DNA of 11,413 nucleotides from Nitrospira sp. (GTDB lineage Bacteria; Nitrospirota; Nitrospiria; Nitrospirales; Nitrospiraceae), in assembly GCA_016873525.1 (NCBI GenBank), contig VGXD01000041.1, positions 1-11,413 of the forward strand, given 5' to 3'. Shown in pieces: positions 1-5,914 of this stretch; within the stretch, counting starts at the first letter, position 1, and each line of letters starts with the position of its first letter. The translations under genes and the position numbers were made by a program. The notes beneath the pieces are model-generated. The model had not been told where the DNA came from. It did not search any database and saw only the letters and a list, made by a program, of their open reading frames with translations.

Positions 1-770
1 TGATGATGGCGGCCTGCTTGGCCGAGGGGACGACCGTGATCGAGAATGCCGCCAAGGAGCCGGAAATCGGCGACCTGGCCGCGTTCTTGGTGAAGCGCGG
101 CGCTAAAATTTCCGGGGCCGGATCCGATCAGATCACGGTGGAGGGAGTGCCGGCGTTGCACGGGGCCGACCACGAGGTGATTCCGGACCGGATCGAGACG
201 GGGACCTATCTGGCGGCCGGGGCGATCGCCGGGGGCGACATCACGGTGGAGCGCTGCCGTCCGGCCCACCTGGAGGCGGTCGTGGTGAAGCTGCGGGAGG
301 CCGGCGTCGCGGTGACCGAGGGAAAGGACAGTCTCCGGATCAAGACGGAGGGGCGGCCGCGCGGCATCGACGTGAAGACGTTTGTCTACCCCGGGTTTCC
401 GACCGACATGCAGGCGCAGATGATGGCGCTCATGTGCGTGGCCGAGGGGACCAGCGTGATCACCGAAACGGTTTTTGAGGGCCGGTTTACCCACGTGCCG
501 GAACTCCAGCGCATGGGGGTGGACATCAAGGTGGAGGGCAACCAGGCTGTGATCAAGGGGAGGAAGAAAATCACCGGGGCTCCGGTCATGGCCTCGGACT
601 TGCGCGCCAGCGCCGGTTTGATTGTGGCCGGTTTGGCGGCCGAAGGGATCACCGAAGTCTCGCGGGTCTATCATCTGGACCGCGGGTACGAGAAGATCGA
701 GCAGAAACTCAGCGGACTCGGCGCGAAGATCGAACGGGTGAAGGACCGCGCCGCGAGGGCCACGGCATGA
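1..770 (+). CDS. murA: UDP-N-acetylglucosamine 1-carboxyvinyltransferase MurA, C-terminal part (5' end outside window)
   Basis: MurA transfers enolpyruvate from PEP to UDP-GlcNAc, the first committed step of peptidoglycan synthesis, in the cytosol. The visible 255 residues (codons start at position 3; bases 1-2 end a cut codon) match roughly the last 60% of a ~420-residue enzyme. Recognisable stretches are AEGTTVIENAAKEPEI, IPDRIETGTYL, FPTDMQAQ with the catalytic Asp (codon at 405-407, equivalent to E. coli Asp305), ETVFEGRFTHVPEL, DLRASAGLIVAG, and the closing DRGYEKIE with the substrate-contacting Arg (681-683). The N-terminal part carrying the PEP-binding Lys and the loop Cys is outside the window. 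The stop codon TGA overlaps the hisG start (ATGA, 767-770), so the two are probably translationally coupled. MurA upstream of hisG is, as I recall, also seen in deltaproteobacteria. The family call is certain; only the missing 5' part cannot be judged. Confidence 0.97.
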   Translation, partial: MMAACLAEGTTVIENAAKEPEIGDLAAFLVKRGAKISGAGSDQITVEGVPALHGADHEVIPDRIETGTYLAAGAIAGGDITVERCRPAHLEAVVVKLREAGVAVTEGKDSLRIKTEGRPRGIDVKTFVYPGFPTDMQAQMMALMCVAEGTSVITETVFEGRFTHVPELQRMGVDIKVEGNQAVIKGRKKITGAPVMASDLRASAGLIVAGLAAEGITEVSRVYHLDRGYEKIEQKLSGLGAKIERVKDRAARATA

Positions 771-1405
771 TCACGATTGCGCTGTCCAAGGGGAAATTGT
801 TGGCGCCCACGCTGGCCCTGTTCAGGCGGGCGGGCTACGTGACGGAAGGCTTGTCGGCCGAAAGCCGGCGGCTGGTCTTCACCTGTCCCAAGGACGATCT
901 GACGTTGTTGATCGTGCGCCCCACCGACATTCCGACTTACGTGGAATACGGCGTGGCCGATGCGGGAGTGGTGGGGAAGGATGTCCTGTTGGAGCAGGAG
1001 CGGGACGTTTACGAGCCCTTGGATCTGCGGATCGGGGCCTGCCGGATCTCGGTGGCGGCCTTGCAAGGACAGACCCTCCGCGACCGGCTGTCCGCCAAAG
1101 TTCGCGTGGCCACCAAGTACCCGAACATCACGGAGCGGTACTTCAACGAGAAGGGGATTCCGGTCGAGGTAATCAAGCTCTACGGGTCCATCGAGCTGGC
1201 GCCGCTCGTGGGTTTGGCGGAGCGGATCGTAGATCTCGTCTCGAGCGGCAAGACCCTCAAGGCGCATCACTTGGCGGAAGTGGAGGTCATCGCAAAATCC
1301 ACCGCGCGCCTGATCGTGAACCGGGCGAGCCTGAAGATGAAACACGGCGACCTCACGGAGCTGATCGCCAGGCTGAAGCGCAGCCGGCTCAAACAGGTGC
1401 GGTAG
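767..1405 (+). CDS. hisG: ATP phosphoribosyltransferase, short form (HisG_S)
   Basis: HisG condenses ATP with PRPP to give phosphoribosyl-ATP, the first and feedback-controlled step of histidine synthesis. At 212 residues this is the short form: it ends after the catalytic core (SLKMKHGDLTELIARLKRSR) and lacks the ~80-residue C-terminal ACT-like regulatory domain of the long form. Visible family blocks are the N-terminal ITIALSKGKLL, the RPTDIPTYVEYGVADAGVVGKD block, and the PRPP loop DLVSSGKTL (residues 156-164; many homologues have ETG or STG where this one has SSG). Short-form enzymes work as a hetero-octamer with HisZ, a histidyl-tRNA-synthetase-like subunit that carries histidine feedback. 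No hisZ is in this window, so it must be elsewhere. The ATG start is supported by a GAGGG ribosome site at 755-759 (7-nt spacer) and a 4-nt overlap with murA. Confidence 0.97.
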   Translation: MITIALSKGKLLAPTLALFRRAGYVTEGLSAESRRLVFTCPKDDLTLLIVRPTDIPTYVEYGVADAGVVGKDVLLEQERDVYEPLDLRIGACRISVAALQGQTLRDRLSAKVRVATKYPNITERYFNEKGIPVEVIKLYGSIELAPLVGLAERIVDLVSSGKTLKAHHLAEVEVIAKSTARLIVNRASLKMKHGDLTELIARLKRSRLKQVR

Positions 1406-1455
1406 CCTCGCGGCGCGCGCGGCGCCGGTGCAGTGGTGATGGGCAGGGGGGGACG

Positions 1456-2739
1456 ATGAAGGTCATAACGAGTACGGATCGGACGTTCAGGCAAATGGTC
1501 AAGCGCGCGGCCTCTCGATCCACGCTCCACGGGGGGGTGGTGGAGAATGCCGCGAAGACCATTCTGAAGGCGGTGGAACGAGGCGGCGACAGCGCCGTCA
1601 TCCGTTACACGAAGAAATTCGATCGGGTGACCCTGAAGCCGGCGCAGCTTCGGATCAGTCCGGAACAGGTGAAGGAAGCCTACTACCAGATTCGCAAAGA
1701 GGAAGGGGATGCGTTGCGCTTTGCCGCGCAACGGATCATGGCCTTTCACGAACGGCAACGGACGAAGACCTGGATGTATCAGGACAACGGGGCGACCTTG
1801 GGGCAGGTGGTGATGCCGCTCGATGCGGTGGGGCTCTACGTGCCGGGCGGCAAGGCGGTCTATCCCTCTTCCGTGCTCATGTGCGCGATTCCCGCCAAGG
1901 TGGCGGGGGTGAAGCGGGTGGTCATGTGTACGCCTCCGTCCAAGGCCGGCATCAGTCCCTACTTGCTCGTCGCGGCCGACATCGCCGGGGTGGACGAAAT
2001 CTATCGGATCGGGGGCGTGCAGGCGATCGGCGCCATGGCCTACGGCACCAAAACCATCGGGCGTGTGGACAAGATCGTCGGTCCCGGCAACATGTACGTG
2101 GCGACGGCCAAGCGGTTGCTTTACGGCTTGGTGGATATCGACATGGTGGCCGGGCCAAGCGAACTCCTGGTGATTGCGGATGAGCGCGCCAATCCGGCCC
2201 ATGTGGCGGCGGACCTGCTCTGCGAGGCGGAACACGACGAGGAAGCCCGGGTCTGTCTGGTGACGACGTCCGAGCGGCTGGCCAAGGACGTGGTCCGGCA
2301 GGTCGGGGAGCAGATGAAACGGCTGAGCCGGCAAAAGATCGTGGCCAAGTCCATCGGCCGTCATGCGACGGCCTTTGTCGTCGGCACAATGGAGAAGGCG
2401 ATCGAACTGGCCAACGAGATCGCGGCCGAGCATCTGACGTTGTCGGTGGATCGGCCGTTCGACTACCTTGAGAAAGTGCGGCATGCCGGGGCGCTCTTCT
2501 TGGGCCGCTACACGCCGCCTGCCGTGGCCGACTACGTCGCCGGCCCCAACCATGTCTTGCCCACGGGCGGCACGGCCCGGTTCTTTTCCGCGCTCTCGTT
2601 CGACGACTACGTCAAGAAGAGCAACATCGTCGCCTACAGCAAAGAGGAGTTGGCGAAGGTGAAAGACCATGTTGTGCGCATGGCGCAGATGGAGGGTTTC
2701 GACGCGCACGCCAAATCATTGGAGAGCAGACTGTCATGA
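1456..2739 (+). CDS. hisD: histidinol dehydrogenase
   Basis: HisD is a zinc- and NAD-dependent dehydrogenase that oxidises L-histidinol to L-histidine in two steps, the end of the pathway. The 427-residue length is normal. Family blocks include GLYVPGGKAVYPSSVLM, GGVQAIGAMAYGT, IVGPGNMYVATAK and VAGPSELLVIAD. The catalytic Glu-His pair is E325-H326 (AAEHLTLSV). Expected zinc ligands H260, D359 (ADYVAGPNHVLPTGG) and H418 (FDAHAKS) are present. The fourth, normally Gln in the SQAEH motif (E. coli Q259), is Glu257 here (LLCEAEHDEE, GAG at 2224-2226); Glu could still bind zinc, so the enzyme is probably active. The ATG follows a G-rich ribosome site (about 1446-1452) after a 50-nt gap from hisG that holds only a GC-rich palindromic patch. 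The 3' end overlaps hisB by 4 nt. Confidence 0.97.
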   Translation: MKVITSTDRTFRQMVKRAASRSTLHGGVVENAAKTILKAVERGGDSAVIRYTKKFDRVTLKPAQLRISPEQVKEAYYQIRKEEGDALRFAAQRIMAFHERQRTKTWMYQDNGATLGQVVMPLDAVGLYVPGGKAVYPSSVLMCAIPAKVAGVKRVVMCTPPSKAGISPYLLVAADIAGVDEIYRIGGVQAIGAMAYGTKTIGRVDKIVGPGNMYVATAKRLLYGLVDIDMVAGPSELLVIADERANPAHVAADLLCEAEHDEEARVCLVTTSERLAKDVVRQVGEQMKRLSRQKIVAKSIGRHATAFVVGTMEKAIELANEIAAEHLTLSVDRPFDYLEKVRHAGALFLGRYTPPAVADYVAGPNHVLPTGGTARFFSALSFDDYVKKSNIVAYSKEELAKVKDHVVRMAQMEGFDAHAKSLESRLS

Positions 2740-3359
2740 GCAAGGCACAAGGCACGCCCCGGTCCGCGCGCGCGCCGCGCCGGGCCGCGATCGACCGGCG
2801 CACCACGGAAACGCAGATCCGGATCGAACTGGCGCTGGACGGCCGAGGGAACGGCCGGGTGTCCACGACGATTCCGTTTCTGGATCACATGTTGGCCCTG
2901 CTGTCGAAACACGGGTTCTTCGACCTGACCATCAAGGCCAAGGGCGATACGGAGATCGACGATCACCACACCGTCGAGGACACCGGCATCGTGTTGGGCG
3001 AGGCGTTCAAGCACGCCTTGGGGAAGAAGGAAGGCATCCGCCGGTTTGGGTTCGCCTCGGTGCCGCTCGACGAAACCCTGGCGCAGGTGACGGTGGACCT
3101 CAGCGGCCGGCCGTACCTGGTCTATCGGGTGGACTTGCCGCAACGCCGGATCAAGGCCTTCGACATCGGCCTCTTCGAGGATTTCTTCCAAGCCTTGGTG
3201 GCTTCGGCTGGGATGAACCTGCACGTGAACGTCTTGTACGGCCGCAACCCGCACCACATCATGGAGGCGATCTTCAAGGCCCTGGCCAAGGCCCTCGATC
3301 AGGCCACCTCCCTCGATGCGCGGGTGTCCGGGGTGCTATCGACGAAGGGGAAGCTGTAG
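2736..3359 (+). CDS. hisB: imidazoleglycerol-phosphate dehydratase (monofunctional HisB)
   Basis: HisB removes water from imidazole glycerol phosphate to give imidazole acetol phosphate, using two manganese ions per site. The 207-residue protein is the stand-alone dehydratase; there is no HAD-type histidinol-phosphatase domain as in the enterobacterial fusion. Both internal-repeat metal motifs are present: DHHTVED (residues 76-82) and NPHHIMEA (171-178). Other typical blocks are FLDHMLALLSKHG (48-60), DLSGRPYLVY and the C-terminal STKGKL. The first ~18 residues are basic and Arg-rich and probably disordered; typical homologues start near the RRTTET segment, so the exact start is slightly uncertain. 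The chosen ATG overlaps the hisD stop (ATGA) and has GGAG at 2721-2724. The next gene begins 85 nt downstream, behind a repeat. Confidence 0.97.
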   Translation: MSKAQGTPRSARAPRRAAIDRRTTETQIRIELALDGRGNGRVSTTIPFLDHMLALLSKHGFFDLTIKAKGDTEIDDHHTVEDTGIVLGEAFKHALGKKEGIRRFGFASVPLDETLAQVTVDLSGRPYLVYRVDLPQRRIKAFDIGLFEDFFQALVASAGMNLHVNVLYGRNPHHIMEAIFKALAKALDQATSLDARVSGVLSTKGKL

Positions 3360-3440
3360 GTGAGAAGTGATGGGTGAAGAAAGTGGGACTCATGTCTTCT
3401 GCCCGTGACGCGTCACTCATCGCGCGTCACGCGTCACGGT
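3360..3440. repeat. heptad-phased GTGA/TCAC inverted repeat between hisB and hisH
   Basis: This fills the hisB-hisH gap. The left side reads GTGA at 7-nt steps (3360, 3367, 3374). The right side carries CGCGTCAC three times (3409, 3423, 3430), again on a 7-nt grid with a degenerate unit at 3416. Because TCAC is the complement of GTGA, the two sides pair: as RNA, 3367-3377 pairs with 3413-3423 over 11 bp with two G-U wobbles, and GTGA 3360-3363 pairs with TCAC 3427-3430. A competing perfect 11-bp stem joins 3403-3413 to 3429-3439 with a 15-nt loop. I recall similar arrays from Nitrospira-like genomes but cannot confirm this here. It is not protein-coding. Its end lies 5 nt before the hisH ATG and leaves no clear Shine-Dalgarno sequence. 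Confidence 0.7.
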
Positions 3441-3444
3441 ACTT

Positions 3445-4101
3445 ATGATTGCGATCATCGACTACGGCATGGGCAATCTGCGGAGCGTCCAAAAGGCCTT
3501 CGAGGCCGTCGGGCATCAGGCGGCGGTCACGAGGGAGCCCCGGGCGATCGCCGACGCCAGCCACGTGGTGTTGCCGGGGGTCGGGGCCTTCGCCGATTGT
3601 ATGGCCAACTTGGAGCGGTACGGTTTGATCGAGCCTATCCGGAAGGCCATCGCCGGCGGGAAGCCGTTTTTGGGAATCTGTTTGGGCCTCCAACTGCTCT
3701 TTACCGAGAGCGAGGAGTTTGGCCTCCACAAGGGGTTGGACATTGTGCCGGGTCGGGTCAAGCGGTTTCCCTCTCCGCGTCGGCAGGAGGCTGTCTCAGG
3801 GTCGGATCTGTCCGGCAAGCCGGCGGCCTGCCTGAAGGTTCCGCACATGGGCTGGAATGCCCTGACCGTCACCCGAACTGCGCCGCCCTTGAAGGGAATC
3901 GAGACGGGAGCCTATCTGTATTTTGTGCATTCCTACTACGTCGAGCCGCAGGAGTCGTCGGCCGTCAGCAGCGTGACGGAGTACGGCCTGTCGTTTGCGT
4001 CGAGCATCTGGCGGGACAACATTTTTGCCTGCCAATTCCATCCGGAAAAAAGCCAGACGGTCGGACTCTCCATCATCCGGAATTTCGGTCAATGGCAGTG
4101 A
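3445..4101 (+). CDS. hisH: imidazole glycerol phosphate synthase, glutaminase subunit HisH
   Basis: HisH is a class I glutamine amidotransferase that releases ammonia from glutamine and channels it to HisF. The triad is visible: Cys79 in the nucleophile elbow GICLGLQ, and His199 with Glu201 in FHPEKSQ. The start MIAIIDYGMGNLRSV is canonical, which fixes the ATG. Other blocks are VVLPGVGAFADCM, LKVPHMGWN (130-137) and YFVHSYYV. At 218 residues it is longer than the usual ~200; the extra length is an insertion at about residues 110-128, between GRVKRF and LKVPHMGWN, with no match to the family that I recognise. No convincing Shine-Dalgarno sequence precedes the ATG, because the repeat at 3360-3440 occupies the leader. 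Its partner hisF is three genes downstream, separated by a lipoprotein gene and hisA. Confidence 0.96.
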   Translation: MIAIIDYGMGNLRSVQKAFEAVGHQAAVTREPRAIADASHVVLPGVGAFADCMANLERYGLIEPIRKAIAGGKPFLGICLGLQLLFTESEEFGLHKGLDIVPGRVKRFPSPRRQEAVSGSDLSGKPAACLKVPHMGWNALTVTRTAPPLKGIETGAYLYFVHSYYVEPQESSAVSSVTEYGLSFASSIWRDNIFACQFHPEKSQTVGLSIIRNFGQWQ

Positions 4102-4108
4102 GGGACTT

Positions 4109-4849
4109 ATGAGATTGCATGGATGGCTTCCAGAGGGCATGTGGCGGTGGGGGCTGGCGCTCGTTCTATTGGCGGGCTGCGCTCCCGCCAAGGTGAAGAT
4201 CGACGCCTCACCCGATATCGAGAAATATCGCGTCAAAACGGTGGCGATCCTGCCGTTCGACGCCTTATCCACCCCCCAGGTCGTCGATCAGCGCGACACC
4301 GACATGCATGCGCCGCAGGGAGCGATGCGGTCCGATATCACGTTCGCCGTGCCTCAGACGGTCGAAAAGTTCGACCAGCCGACGGCGACGGTTCCCTCGC
4401 ACGTGGCCGCGCGAGTCACGCAGGGGTTTTACGAGCGGCTGCGGATGAGGGAAGGGCTGCAACTGTTGTCGGTGGAGGCCGTCGAACGAGCCAGGAAGCA
4501 GGTGGCTCCGAACGCCCAAAGCCTGGCGATCGGGGACTTGGCTCGACAGCTGTCGGCCAAGCTGCAGGCCGATGCGGTTGTGGTGGGGCAAGTCTTGGTC
4601 TATCAGGAGCGGGTGGGGGTCAGGTGGGGGGCCACTCCGGCCACCGTGGGGTTCGAAGTCAAGCTGGTTGCGGCCGACGGGAGGATTCTGTGGGTCGGCA
4701 ACTATTACGAGAAGCAAAAACCGCTCTTCGAGGATTTGGGCGGCTTCCTCCAGCGAGGGTTTGGATTTTTGACGGCCGATGAACTGGTCCGGTACGGGAC
4801 CGAGCATGTCCTTGAAAAATTCCCCTTCGGGGGGGCGTCGCTTCGATAG
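4109..4849 (+). CDS. putative outer-membrane lipoprotein of unknown function
   Basis: This 246-residue protein has a type II signal peptide: a short basic start, a hydrophobic stretch WRWGLALVLLAG and a lipobox LLAGC with the modified Cys at residue 24. Ala at +2 suggests Lol transfer to the outer membrane. After it come KTVAILPFDAL (beta strand), a Gln/Asp-rich middle, an amphipathic helix VAARVTQGFYERLRM, LQLLSVEAVERARKQ, then ADAVVVGQVLVYQERVG and VGFEVKLVAADGRILWVGNYYEKQK. This ILPF ... ADAVVVGxV ... layout resembles periplasmic lipoproteins of the CsgG/LpoB/DUF799 type, an inference from pattern only. An in-frame ATG exists at 3995, but it lies inside hisH; the ATG at 4109 has GAGGG at 4100-4104 and directly precedes the signal peptide. 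It is 7 nt after hisH and 41 nt before hisA, so it is co-transcribed, with no obvious role in histidine synthesis. Confidence 0.85.
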   Translation: MRLHGWLPEGMWRWGLALVLLAGCAPAKVKIDASPDIEKYRVKTVAILPFDALSTPQVVDQRDTDMHAPQGAMRSDITFAVPQTVEKFDQPTATVPSHVAARVTQGFYERLRMREGLQLLSVEAVERARKQVAPNAQSLAIGDLARQLSAKLQADAVVVGQVLVYQERVGVRWGATPATVGFEVKLVAADGRILWVGNYYEKQKPLFEDLGGFLQRGFGFLTADELVRYGTEHVLEKFPFGGASLR

Positions 4850-4890
4850 GGCGGAAGGCTGCGCACAGGGTCAAAGGGGCAAGATTGCAC

Positions 4891-5610
4891 ATGTTGGTGA
4901 TTCCCGCGATCGATCTAAAGGACGGACGTTGCGTCCGCCTCACGCAGGGGGATATGCGCGAGGAAACGGTCTATTCCGAAGATCCTCCCGGTATGGCCGC
5001 CCGCTGGGAACGTCTGGGGGCCGGGATGCTCCACGTCGTGGACCTAAACGGGGCGATCGAGGGCCAGCCGAAAAATGCGTCTCTGATCGAGGCCATCGTG
5101 AAAGCGGTCTCGATTCCCGTTCAGGTCGGGGGCGGGATTCGGTCGTTGGACACCGTCAAGCTGTATTTTTCCCTTGGGGTGAGTCGCGTGGTGCTGGGAA
5201 CCGCCGCCCTTCAGGATCGGCGCTTGCTCGATCAGGCCTGTGCGGCGTTTCCTGAACGTGTTCTGGTGGGCATCGACGCGCGAAACGGCAAAGTCGCCGT
5301 GCGGGGATGGACCAGCCAGTCGGCGACCATGGCGAAGGACCTTGTGCGGTCCTTGGCCGGCATGTCCCTTCGCGGCGTCATCTATACGGACATCGCCAGG
5401 GACGGCATGTTGGAAGGCCCGAACCTGGAGGCGCTGCGCGAGATGGTCGAGTGCTCGCCCCTGTCGGTCATCGCCTCCGGCGGGGTCACGCGGCTGGAGG
5501 ATATCCGGGGCGTCAAGTCGCTGGGACCGAAGGTCGAAGGGGCCATCGTGGGCAAGGCGCTCTATGACGGCAAACTGGATCTGGCGGCTGCGCTGGCTGC
5601 CGCCGCCTAG
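4891..5610 (+). CDS. hisA: ProFAR isomerase HisA
   Basis: HisA, a (beta/alpha)8-barrel, performs the Amadori isomerisation of ProFAR to PRFAR, the substrate of HisF/HisH. The 239-residue protein starts MLVIPAIDLKDGRCVRL with the catalytic Asp8; the second catalytic Asp is D129 (VGIDARNGKVAVRGW). The half-barrel phosphate sites are visible as VGGGIRS and IASGGV. TDIARDGMLEGPN (166-178) is a typical loop, and it supports HisA rather than HisF. Start choice: ATG 4891 gives the usual N-terminus, but an in-frame TTG at 4885 lies at better spacing (5 nt) from AAAGGGG (4873-4879) and would add two residues. The TAG stop (5608-5610) overlaps the first two bases of the palindromic element, so the last residue(s) of the Ala-rich tail and the stop may have been set by its insertion. 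Confidence 0.96.
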   Translation: MLVIPAIDLKDGRCVRLTQGDMREETVYSEDPPGMAARWERLGAGMLHVVDLNGAIEGQPKNASLIEAIVKAVSIPVQVGGGIRSLDTVKLYFSLGVSRVVLGTAALQDRRLLDQACAAFPERVLVGIDARNGKVAVRGWTSQSATMAKDLVRSLAGMSLRGVIYTDIARDGMLEGPNLEALREMVECSPLSVIASGGVTRLEDIRGVKSLGPKVEGAIVGKALYDGKLDLAAALAAAA

Positions 5611-5810
5611 CAGGATGTTGAAAAAGTCCGCCAGCGTTGTTCTCGCGGCGCTCAGAGGCTCAACGTACCGCAAAGGTACGCTTCGCCTCCTCGCTTGCTG
5701 CGGCCTTGCTGGACGGCCTTTTTGAACATCCTGATGGGGCTCTGATCCTGTTCGTGATTGCCTGCGGTTTGGTCTTTCCAGGCGCCAAAGTGGTTTTTCA
5801 ACAGCCTGCT
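5609..5810. mobile_element. MITE-like palindromic element without a coding region, between hisA and hisF
   Basis: The outer ends are 17-bp inverted repeats: AGCAGGATGTTGAAAAA at 5609-5625 and TTTTTCAACAGCCTGCT at 5794-5810, matching at 16 of 17 positions. Inside is a second, larger imperfect hairpin: 5611-5635 pairs with 5708-5733 (23 of 26 aligned positions, one gap). The hairpin is capped by a perfect CGTACC/GGTACG stem (5664-5669, 5675-5680) around a GCAAA loop. The sequence at 5719-5735 repeats in direct orientation at 5794-5810 (14 of 17). No open frame looks like a gene and no transposase is present, so a non-autonomous element or REP-like palindrome fits best. I recall near-identical ends in intergenic regions of Nitrospirota genomes but cannot check that here. 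I see no clear target duplication. T5 runs next to GC-rich stems could slow transcription into hisF. Confidence 0.65.
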
Positions 5811-5824
5811 GGAGGCGAGGGAAG

Positions 5825-5914
5825 ATGAGGACGTTTGGTCTCAAAAGGGTTTTGTCGCAAGCCGCGTGCCGCATGCCCCGCGCCCTGAGCGAGCGACGCT
5901 CGCGAGCATGTTGA
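5825..5914 (+). CDS. possible 29-codon upstream open frame overlapping the hisF start
   Basis: An ATG at 5825 has the best-placed ribosome site in this part of the window (GGAGG at 5811-5815, 9-nt spacer). It opens a 29-codon frame, beginning MRTFGLKRVLSQ and ending RSRAC, whose TGA (5912-5914) overlaps the hisF ATG at 5908. The predicted peptide is basic and resembles nothing I know; it has no run of His codons, so it is not a classic his attenuator peptide. It may be a leader that couples translation to hisF, or the remnant of the old hisF ribosome site pushed upstream. Coding is not shown by composition or homology. Confidence 0.25.
   Translation: MRTFGLKRVLSQAACRMPRALSERRSRAC
5889..5903 (+). 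promoter_or_regulatory. perfect hairpin just upstream of the hisF start
   Basis: GCGAGCG (5889-5895) and CGCTCGC (5897-5903) are perfectly complementary around one A. They lie 4 nt before the hisF ATG, where a ribosome site would be expected. A one-base loop cannot form in RNA, so the real stem would be 6 bp with a 3-nt loop (GAC). It could lower initiation at hisF unless opened by ribosomes translating the upstream frame. It could equally be a chance product of the GC-rich sequence. Confidence 0.35.

Noticed and set aside
1406..1455. GC-rich palindromic patch (GGCGCC and alternating GCGC) between hisG and hisD
   Set aside because: Short and expected by chance in GC-rich DNA; the functional part of this gap is the G-rich ribosome site of hisD.
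1267..2709. 480-codon open frame on the minus strand opposite hisD
   Set aside because: Shadow of the histidinol dehydrogenase frame; no ribosome site and no plausible domain.
5637..5828. Short plus-strand frames inside the hisA-hisF repeat
   Set aside because: They translate the palindromic element itself; such frames appear wherever the repeat occurs and carry no start signal or known motif.
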